DNA of 5,055 nucleotides from an uncultured Rickettsiales bacterium (GTDB lineage Bacteria > Pseudomonadota > Alphaproteobacteria > Rickettsiales > UBA1997). Where the stretch lies: contig CATOJU010000085.1 in the NCBI GenBank assembly GCA_951800555.1, positions 1 to 5,055 of the forward strand, read 5' to 3'. The notes below the pieces were generated by a model. It did no database searches. It had not been told where the DNA came from and worked only from the letters and a program-made list of their open reading frames with translations. Below, piece by piece: positions 1-5,055 of this stretch (position 1 is its first letter; the number at the start of each line of letters is the position of its first letter). A program made the translations under genes and the position numbers.

Positions 1-2130
1 TCTAAAACTAAAATTAAAAGATATATTATCCTTTTCTTTAGAATCAACATATCCATTTTTTCTTACACTGAATTGTATTTTAAAACATCCATCTTCATAA
101 ATCAATCTGTTTTCTAATGTAATTACTTTATTATATTTTAAATCATCGTTTATTTCGAGGTCATAACTGATTTTATCATTTATTTTATATTTTATAAAAA
201 AATTTAATTGTTCTTCTTTGTCTTCATTTATATTAATATAACTGGCATTAAATAAAAATTTATTAAGAATTCCCTCTAATATTATTTCTTGTCTATTTAA
301 TTTATAATTTTTATTATCAATATTTAATAAATAGTTTAAATAAATATCATTGTATTTATAGTAAATTCCAGATAAAATATCTGAAACATTATTTTCAAAA
401 TTTATTATTTTATGATTTTTATCAATTTTATCTTTATAACCTTGTCCAATAATTAAATTTAAATTGCCGAATTTTGTATTTAGTTCTGCCTCTAGTCCGT
501 AATTTATTCTATTTCCTTTTTCTACTAAATTATAACCATTATATCTATTATTCGAAAATAAATTATTTATAGTTAGTTCCGAATCTTTACTATCAAGATC
601 AATAATATTTGAATTATTTCCATAACCAACAATATATTGTATTTTTGGTTTTATAAAAACGTTATAAAAACTAAAAGGAAATTCTATTTTGAAATCAAAT
701 TCTGGCATTAGCCTTATTTTATCATAGTTTTTATCAATAACATCTGTATAATTATATACTTTATAAACATTAGAATATAAATTAAAATTACCTTCATAAT
801 ATATATTATTTATTATACTATTATATTTTAAATCCATATAATAGCCAAAATCGGTATAACCGTTATTTTTCTCATTAAATATGTTTGATAATATAATATT
901 ATTATCAAAAGTAATTCTATTTTTATAATTGGAAAAAATGTCAATTTTTCTATTAAAATATATATTTGGTACTAAATAGGGATTATTAAAAGTATTAAGA
1001 TTTCTTTCTTCTCTAATTCTTTGAAAAATAATGGTTTCAAAATTTATATAACCATAATTATTGTTGAATATTTTAATTAAATTTAAATTTGATTTAAGTA
1101 CTTTATCATAATTGTTAAAATAATCTCTCAAAAAATAACTATCATTCACCAAATTTAAGTTGCTGTAATAATAAAAATCATTTTTAAATAAACCTTTACT
1201 ATAGGTATTTAGATAGATTTTATTATTTTTATAAGTATTTTCATCTTTTTCTGTAACACTAAAATCATTTTTAAATAATTGCGATCTTTTATTATCAAAA
1301 GCATATTGTAAATTAATATCAAACATAAAATTTTTGCCATTATTATATTTAATATTATTATTAAGTAAAAAATTTCTTTTTAAATAAAAATTAGGCTCAA
1401 ATTTAATATCTAAATTGTCAAAAAAATAAAATTTAAATGGCAAAATAATATAACTTCCATAATTAGTAGTTCTATGAATCGATGGTGAAGATAGACCAGA
1501 AACTCTTGTATTAAATGGTTTTGAACTTGTTATATATGGTAAATAAAAAAATGGAATATTTAGAAATCTAATAAATATATGTTTTAAAATTATTTTATTT
1601 TTACTTTTATCTATATTTGATTGTTTTGAATGTATTGAAAATAATTGCAATTTCTCTTTTTTTATCTGTTTTATGATTTCATCATAGGACAAATCTATAT
1701 TTAAATTTTCGTTAGGGCAAAAATAATAATCAGATTCTTTCATAAAATAATTATTATTGTCTTTTTTTTCAATTTTTGGAGCTATTATACTAATGCCATT
1801 ATTTAATATAATTCCTGCATTTTTAAATTCACCAGTAGACATATCTTTTGAAATTACGGCCTCTTCGGCAAAAATATTGTTATTATTTGCATCTGTTAAT
1901 TTTGCCCTGTTTTTAAGAAATATTTTTTTTTCTATGTCATCATAAATTATTTTGTCAGAAGTTACTCTATAAATATCCTTTTGAAGTATTACATTGCCTT
2001 TTGCCTCATATCCTTTTTGTTGTTTATTACTCTTTATTGTGTCTGCTCCTATTATTATAGTTTCACTTTTGCTATAGACATACTGTATTTTTATAAAAAC
2101 AAAAAAAATTAATAAAAAACTTTTAAACAA
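1..2130 (-). CDS. lptD: LPS-assembly protein LptD (OstA), C-terminus cut by window edge
   Basis: Outer-membrane beta-barrel that, with the lipoprotein LptE, inserts lipopolysaccharide into the outer leaflet. The minus-strand frame is open from 2139 to position 1, giving 710 codons and no stop, so the C-terminus lies just outside. Residues 1-20 (FKSFLLIFFVFIKIQYVYS after the start) look like a signal peptide with a V-Y-S cleavage site. Residues about 23-125 form the periplasmic OstA/LptA-like domain (IGADTI, GYEAKGNV, VTSDKIIYDD). The family hallmark NIPFFYLPYITS is at 191-202, followed by SGLSSPS near 211. The rest is Asn/Tyr/Lys/Ile-rich alternating barrel strands, ending in YEDGCFK and FNFSFR, which resembles alphaproteobacterial LptD C-termini. 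It has only two cysteines, C138 and C682. No in-frame ATG occurs before residue 97, so I chose TTG at 2130-2128; ATT at 2133-2131 is the other option, and no clear Shine-Dalgarno precedes either. GC content looks lower (about one fifth in a sampled line) than in the neighbouring genes. The family call is firm; the start is not. Confidence 0.9.
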   Translation of the reverse strand, partial: MFKSFLLIFFVFIKIQYVYSKSETIIIGADTIKSNKQQKGYEAKGNVILQKDIYRVTSDKIIYDDIEKKIFLKNRAKLTDANNNNIFAEEAVISKDMSTGEFKNAGIILNNGISIIAPKIEKKDNNNYFMKESDYYFCPNENLNIDLSYDEIIKQIKKEKLQLFSIHSKQSNIDKSKNKIILKHIFIRFLNIPFFYLPYITSSKPFNTRVSGLSSPSIHRTTNYGSYIILPFKFYFFDNLDIKFEPNFYLKRNFLLNNNIKYNNGKNFMFDINLQYAFDNKRSQLFKNDFSVTEKDENTYKNNKIYLNTYSKGLFKNDFYYYSNLNLVNDSYFLRDYFNNYDKVLKSNLNLIKIFNNNYGYINFETIIFQRIREERNLNTFNNPYLVPNIYFNRKIDIFSNYKNRITFDNNIILSNIFNEKNNGYTDFGYYMDLKYNSIINNIYYEGNFNLYSNVYKVYNYTDVIDKNYDKIRLMPEFDFKIEFPFSFYNVFIKPKIQYIVGYGNNSNIIDLDSKDSELTINNLFSNNRYNGYNLVEKGNRINYGLEAELNTKFGNLNLIIGQGYKDKIDKNHKIINFENNVSDILSGIYYKYNDIYLNYLLNIDNKNYKLNRQEIILEGILNKFLFNASYININEDKEEQLNFFIKYKINDKISYDLEINDDLKYNKVITLENRLIYEDGCFKIQFSVRKNGYVDSKEKDNISFNFSFR

Positions 2131-2146
2131 AATATTTAATTAACAT
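2128..2146 (-). other. lptD start region: out-of-frame ATG ahead of a TTG start
   Basis: Reading the minus strand, an ATG at 2146-2144 opens a seven-codon frame (MLIKYFV, then TAA) that overlaps the presumed TTG start at 2130-2128. Removing one T from the TTTT run at 2132-2129 would join this ATG to the lptD frame and give MLIKYLFKSFLLIFFVF, a signal peptide with a better basic N-terminus. So either the gene truly starts at TTG (or ATT), or there is a one-base sequencing error or real slippage site here. Confidence 0.45.
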
Positions 2147-2154
2147 TGATATTT

Positions 2155-2185
2155 GGTATAATAAAATAAAAAATAAAAATGACAA
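2155..2185 (-). promoter_or_regulatory. Possible promoter for lptD
   Basis: On the minus strand, TTGTCA (2185-2180) is followed after 16 bases by TATTAT (2163-2158), close to a sigma-70 -35/-10 pair. Transcription would begin around 2151, giving almost no leader before the ATG at 2146 and about 20 bases before the TTG at 2130. The region is nearly pure A/T, so chance matches are easy. lptD could equally be read through from the DUF362 gene 97 bases upstream, since I see no convincing terminator between them. Confidence 0.3.
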
Positions 2186-2227
2186 GGAATTTATACTAAA
2201 TAAAGTATTGCTATTTTTATGCTTTTT

Positions 2228-3661
2228 TTATTTTTTAATGTTTTTTCTAATAATTTTTATAGCTTCATCTATGTTATTAATTCCTTCTATAGCCTTTTCT
2301 ATTGGACAAATGTCAACCCCTTCTTTATCTAGTATTTTTTTGACCAATTTTTTATAGGTTGCAGGAATATGATTATCATTAAGTAGTTTTAAAGCATCTT
2401 CTGCCATAATTTCTCCATATACAGTTCTTGCTCCAGCTTTTATAAGTACAAAAGCAGCAGCTTTACCAATCTTTTTGCCTACAACAGTTGCATCTTTAAT
2501 AGTTTCTGGTTCATTATCCAACAATTCTAAAAGTGGTTCTAAGCCTATACCTTTTTTATTAGAAATAATTTTATTATCCTTTAATACAAGGCAAGATTCC
2601 TCTTGATTTTTAACCATATTCACAGCTTTATCAAAACCAGATAAATCATCATCTAATGATATAAGTTTATAATTCCTAGTTCCCAATCCCATTTCTTCTG
2701 CATAGGGTAATTGATGTAAACCTTCTCTTGATTCAATTCTTTCCTTTAAATCATGTAATTCAGTTTCTGGCAAATCATAAACCATATCTATTGAAGCTTG
2801 ATCAACGGCAACTATATCAGTTGATGCTAAAATACCTATATCTCTAATTTTAACAGGTGAGGCACTAGTACCGGCACAATCACAATCTACTGACATATTC
2901 CTTAGTGTGTTTAAAAAAGCCATATTTTCACCGAAATGTCCAAATGTAGCAACCACTGATTCTACCATATTTTCCATAAATTCTGCACCAGAAATAGACC
3001 ATTGTTCACCACCTTCTATAGTATGAATCATTTTTTTACCAATTTTTCCATCAGCATTTCCTATAGCTAAATTTTTTATAGAACCACCAAAACCGCCCAT
3101 AGTATGGCCTTTAAAATGTGTAAGGGCAATCATAGAATCATAATTTATAATATGACTTCCCATTGACATTTGTTTAAAATGTTTACCATTTTTAACTGGT
3201 AACATAATAGCCCCTTCTTCATCCATAATATCTACAGGGCTAAAAGTCCAACCGTTAATTTTTAATGTTTCCCTGTGTCCTTCTGTAGTTTGTCTTGGAC
3301 TGGAATAATAAACATTGGTTTCTACAAGTGTACTATTAGGAACATTTTCTACCATAGCTTTTACCATAGGAATTGGCAATATATTTGGACCGTTTGGTTC
3401 TCCGGAATGCCATTTTATAGCAACTTTACCTTTTATATTACTATTAACTTTATTATAAAGTTTTAGCAATCCTTCCGGCGATATATCGTGAGTAAAATAT
3501 ACTTTTGCTATTTTAGGATTATTTGAATGTTTAATTATTTTAGATGTTTTTTCATTTTCTTGCATTTCTATTTCCTTTAGTTTATTGTTATCTCGAGTAT
3601 AAGCTATATATGAAATAAATATTATAATAATCAAATTGATTAATAAGTTTAATAATTTCAT
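2228..3661 (-). CDS. Membrane-anchored DUF362-DUF1893 fusion protein
   Basis: Complete 477-residue protein of unknown function. Residues 4-21 form one hydrophobic helix (LNLLINLIIIIFISYIAY) that should act as a signal anchor, followed by a charged linker to about residue 50. Residues about 52-337 match the DUF362 family: VAIKWHSGE (80-88), THFKGHTMGGFGGSIKN (181-197), the Cys-X-Cys motif VDCDCAG (258-264) and DIGILASTDIVAVDQAS (274-290). DUF362 proteins are described as putative Fe-S centre proteins, many with a ferredoxin-type cluster domain; none is seen here. Instead residues about 353-455 resemble DUF1893, a cytidine-deaminase-like fold: GIGLEPLLELL, GKKIGKAAAFVLIKAGA, YGEIMAEDAL and DICPIE. 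There are four cysteines: C260, C262, C357 and C452. The ATG at 3661 has only an A-rich leader, no Shine-Dalgarno; M33 would be an alternative start lacking the anchor. It lies upstream of lptD on the same strand and is divergent from pyrH. Family assignment is from remembered motifs; no reaction can be given. Confidence 0.85.
   Translation of the reverse strand: MKLLNLLINLIIIIFISYIAYTRDNNKLKEIEMQENEKTSKIIKHSNNPKIAKVYFTHDISPEGLLKLYNKVNSNIKGKVAIKWHSGEPNGPNILPIPMVKAMVENVPNSTLVETNVYYSSPRQTTEGHRETLKINGWTFSPVDIMDEEGAIMLPVKNGKHFKQMSMGSHIINYDSMIALTHFKGHTMGGFGGSIKNLAIGNADGKIGKKMIHTIEGGEQWSISGAEFMENMVESVVATFGHFGENMAFLNTLRNMSVDCDCAGTSASPVKIRDIGILASTDIVAVDQASIDMVYDLPETELHDLKERIESREGLHQLPYAEEMGLGTRNYKLISLDDDLSGFDKAVNMVKNQEESCLVLKDNKIISNKKGIGLEPLLELLDNEPETIKDATVVGKKIGKAAAFVLIKAGARTVYGEIMAEDALKLLNDNHIPATYKKLVKKILDKEGVDICPIEKAIEGINNIDEAIKIIRKNIKK
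2856..2890 (-). repeat. 35-bp inverted repeat, internal copy
   Basis: This segment, inside the DUF362 gene, encodes VDCDCAGTSAS plus the start of the next Pro codon (residues 258-269). Its reverse complement is identical over 35 of 35 bases to the last 35 bases of the window. The match stops at 2891, where the reverse complement gives A but position 5020 is G; whether it would extend past the right edge cannot be seen. Confidence 0.97.
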
Positions 3662-3700
3662 TTTTTTATTTAATATTGATAAAATTATTTTTATGTAAAA

Positions 3701-3728
3701 ATTTTATATAATGTAAATAAAATTTCAA
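3701..3728 (-). promoter_or_regulatory. Possible promoter for the DUF362 gene
   Basis: On the minus strand, TTGAAA (3728-3723) and TAAAAT (3706-3701) are separated by 16 bases, each one or two bases from the sigma-70 consensus. Initiation would fall near 3694, leaving a leader of about 33 bases to the ATG at 3661. The site sits in the divergent region shared with pyrH. AT-richness lowers the weight of the match. Confidence 0.4.
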
Positions 3729-3766
3729 GAATTATTTTATTTATGGTTTTGCTTTAATAAATTTTA

Positions 3767-3794
3767 TTGACTTTTTAATTAGCTTTTATATTCT
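3767..3794 (+). promoter_or_regulatory. Possible promoter for pyrH
   Basis: TTGACT (3767-3772) is one base from the -35 consensus and is followed after 16 bases by TATTCT (3789-3794), a weaker -10. Initiation would fall near 3801, about 20 bases before the pyrH ATG, leaving room for the AGGA ribosome-binding site. This is the best promoter-like match in the window, but it rests on sequence alone. Confidence 0.45.
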
Positions 3795-3810
3795 AAAATC
3801 AAACAATATT

Positions 3811-3814
3811 AGGA
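3811..3814 (+). promoter_or_regulatory. pyrH ribosome-binding site
   Basis: AGGA lies six bases upstream of the ATG at 3821 and supports that start. The two minus-strand genes lack any such motif. Confidence 0.6.
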
Positions 3815-3820
3815 TAAGCT

Positions 3821-4534
3821 ATGAAATTTAACAGAATATTATTTAAAATATCCGGTGAAGCTATGATGGGTAGTAAACCATTTGGACACGATTTAGAAGC
3901 AATAGATAAAATTACAAAAGAAATAATAAAAATATATAAACTTGGAGTTCAAATATGCTTAGTTGTAGGCGGGGGCAATATATTTAGAGGAATTTCTGTT
4001 TCAAGTGAATTAATGGATAGAACAAGTGCAGATTATATGGGAATGTTAGCAACTATTATGAATGGAATAGCTTTACAAAGTTCATTAGAAAAATATGGTA
4101 TAGCTACTAGAATGCAAACAGCTTTAGAAACAAGTAAAGTTTGTGAACCATATATAAGAAGAAAAGCTGTAAGGCATTTGGAAAAAGGAAGGGTTGTAAT
4201 ATTCGTTGCCGGTACAGGAAATCCATTTTTTACCACAGATACAGCTTCAGTTTTAAGAGCTTCGGAAATGGAATGTGATGCTATATTTAAAGGAACACAA
4301 GTTGATGGAGTTTATGATAAAGATCCTAAGAAATTTACAGATGCAAAAAGATATGAACATTTGAATTATGATGAAGTTATAAAACAAAATTTAAGAGTAA
4401 TGGACCCCACGGCTTTTACTTTAGCGAGAGATACAAATATTCCTATTGTTGTTTTTAAAATTTCGGAAGAAGATTCTATTTTAAAAGTTATTAATGGTGA
4501 AGGAAAATATACTATTATTGATAATAAAAACTGA
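3821..4534 (+). CDS. pyrH: UMP kinase (uridylate kinase)
   Basis: Cytoplasmic enzyme that phosphorylates UMP to UDP with ATP, a step of pyrimidine nucleotide synthesis; bacterial PyrH belongs to the amino-acid-kinase fold and is normally a hexamer. The 237-residue length is normal (about 240). Motifs run in the expected order: the N-terminal nucleotide-binding loop FKISGEAMMG (8-17), VVGGGNIFRG (48-57), the UMP-site segment DYMGMLATIMN (71-81), YIRRKAVRHLEKGRVVIF (111-128), GTGNPFFTTDTAS (131-143), VDGVYDKDPKK (161-171) and MDPTAFTLARDTNIPIVVF (194-212). No key residue appears missing. The start is set by the AGGA site and by the usual few residues before the glycine-rich loop. It reads divergently from the DUF362 gene and is followed 15 bases later by the acidic ORF, probably in one transcript. 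In many bacteria frr comes next; here it does not. Confidence 0.97.
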   Translation: MKFNRILFKISGEAMMGSKPFGHDLEAIDKITKEIIKIYKLGVQICLVVGGGNIFRGISVSSELMDRTSADYMGMLATIMNGIALQSSLEKYGIATRMQTALETSKVCEPYIRRKAVRHLEKGRVVIFVAGTGNPFFTTDTASVLRASEMECDAIFKGTQVDGVYDKDPKKFTDAKRYEHLNYDEVIKQNLRVMDPTAFTLARDTNIPIVVFKISEEDSILKVINGEGKYTIIDNKN

Positions 4535-4536
4535 TT

Positions 4537-4543
4537 TAAGAGG
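4537..4543 (+). promoter_or_regulatory. Ribosome-binding site of the acidic ORF
   Basis: TAAGAGG lies in the short gap after the pyrH stop, six bases before the ATG at 4550. It is the strongest Shine-Dalgarno in the window and is good evidence that the next ORF is translated as a separate gene from the pyrH transcript. Confidence 0.65.
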
Positions 4544-4549
4544 TTTTAG

Positions 4550-5055
4550 ATGAGTGAAAATATAGAATCTATAGATAATGATTTAGATGATAGTAAAACT
4601 GTTGAGGATCAAAATGAAGAAATAAATGCTAATGAATCTAATGAAAGTAATAATGAAAAATTAGAAAATGTTGAAGAAGAGGAAGATTTTGATGATACGG
4701 ATGAACAAACTATTATAGAAAAAAAAAGACAAAAAATTTTATTGAAAAAAATAGATTTAGATAAATATTTGCAAAAAGATGAAAAAGAAAAAGAAGGTGG
4801 ACCAAAAAATATTAATGATATTGATTTAAAATCTGTCGATTATAATTCTTTTGATAGCATAAATACAGAACATATTGATTTATATTATATGTTAAATGAT
4901 AATAAAAATAATATAGAATTTTTAGATGAAGATTTAGTTTTACAAAGTAAAAAAGAAGATGAAATAAGGGCTTTGAAAAAACAAGAAAAAGATGAATTTG
5001 ACTTTAATTTGGAAGAATTGGTAGATTGTGATTGTGCCGGTACTAGTGCCTCACC
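4550..5055 (+). CDS. Unrecognised acidic, highly charged protein, runs off right edge
   Basis: The frame is open from ATG 4550 to the window end (168 codons, no stop). I do not recognise a family. The first 60 residues are strongly acidic and low in complexity: 24 Asp/Glu against 5 Lys/Arg, with runs such as VEEEEDFDDTDEQ (41-53). From 58 on it becomes mixed-charge and probably helical (EKKRQKILLKKIDLDKYLQK at 57-76, KKEDEIRALKKQEKDEF at 134-150). There is no signal peptide or membrane segment, so it is probably cytoplasmic. A strong Shine-Dalgarno and only 15 bases from pyrH suggest co-transcription. It is not ribosome recycling factor, which commonly follows pyrH. Residues from 158 on (VDCDCAGTSAS) come from the 35-base inverted copy of the DUF362 gene and are suspect; only residues 1-157 should be trusted. 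An acidic N-terminal extension of a larger nucleic-acid or ribosome-related protein is conceivable but unproven. Confidence 0.7.
   Translation, partial: MSENIESIDNDLDDSKTVEDQNEEINANESNESNNEKLENVEEEEDFDDTDEQTIIEKKRQKILLKKIDLDKYLQKDEKEKEGGPKNINDIDLKSVDYNSFDSINTEHIDLYYMLNDNKNNIEFLDEDLVLQSKKEDEIRALKKQEKDEFDFNLEELVDCDCAGTSAS
5021..5055 (+). repeat. 35-bp inverted repeat, terminal copy; likely chimeric join
   Basis: This is an exact reverse-complement copy of 2856-2890, ending flush with the window. It begins on a codon boundary of the acidic ORF and encodes the DUF362 Cys-X-Cys motif there too. Nothing in the preceding 157 residues of that ORF resembles DUF362, which argues against a true paralogue. 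A foldback or chimeric molecule, or an assembly overlap at a contig end, explains it best. The copy itself is certain; its interpretation is not. Confidence 0.95.

Noticed and set aside
1757..1945. Plus-strand 62-codon ORF with hydrophobic residues
   Set aside because: It lies wholly inside lptD on the opposite strand and has no ribosome-binding site or family resemblance.
1..2130. Transferred or foreign DNA, suggested by the lower GC content of this gene
   Set aside because: LptD is a fast-evolving, Asn/Tyr/Lys-rich barrel, and such composition is expected in an AT-rich genome without transfer.
2193..2208. ATACT / AGTAT stem with a six-base loop after the DUF362 stop, as a terminator
   Set aside because: The stem is only five mostly A-T pairs and no T run follows it on the minus strand.
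3275..3466. Plus-strand 63-codon ORF
   Set aside because: It is antisense to the conserved DUF362 coding region and has no supporting signals.
4033..4236. Minus-strand 67-codon ORF
   Set aside because: It is antisense to the most conserved part of pyrH, so it is a shadow frame.
5021..5055. A second DUF362-family protein beginning in the acidic ORF
   Set aside because: The nucleotide identity is 100% and begins abruptly, and the 157 preceding residues do not resemble DUF362. A paralogue would show diverged similarity over a longer stretch.

Overview
The window is very AT-rich and carries four protein-coding genes packed tightly together, with no RNA genes, insertion sequences or CRISPR arrays that I can see. 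An LPS outer-membrane assembly protein (LptD) marks a diderm, Gram-negative organism. The wording of the UMP kinase (VCEPYIRRKAVRHLEKGRVV and the ASEM-CD / KGTQVDGVYD stretches) and the C-terminal block of LptD (YEDGCFK, then FNFSFR) look alphaproteobacterial to me. A DUF362 protein is more typical of anaerobes, so an AT-rich host-associated or gut alphaproteobacterium would fit. That placement is inference from remembered family patterns, not from a search.

Layout. Positions 1-2130 (minus) hold nearly all of lptD; only its last residues and stop codon lie beyond the left edge. After a 97-bp gap, 2228-3661 (minus) is a complete membrane-anchored DUF362 protein whose C-terminal third is a DUF1893 domain. 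A 159-bp divergent intergenic region (3662-3820) has plausible promoters in both directions. Positions 3821-4534 (plus) are pyrH, UMP kinase. Fifteen bases later a second plus-strand gene begins at 4550. It encodes a very acidic protein I do not recognise, and it runs off the right edge. No stretch longer than 300 bases lacks a gene.

The main anomaly is at the right edge. The last 35 bases (5021-5055) are an exact inverted copy of 2856-2890, which encodes the conserved Cys-X-Cys motif of the DUF362 protein. The copy happens to be in frame with the acidic ORF. The most economical reading is a foldback or chimeric join at a contig end, so the last 11-12 residues of the acidic ORF probably do not belong to it. 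A real inverted repeat, for example the edge of an invertible or duplicated segment, is a less likely alternative.

Functionally the genes are not obviously one system. LptD inserts LPS into the outer membrane, PyrH makes UDP for nucleic acid and nucleotide-sugar synthesis, and the DUF362-DUF1893 protein and the acidic protein have no established role. I found no convincing new defence or mobile system here.
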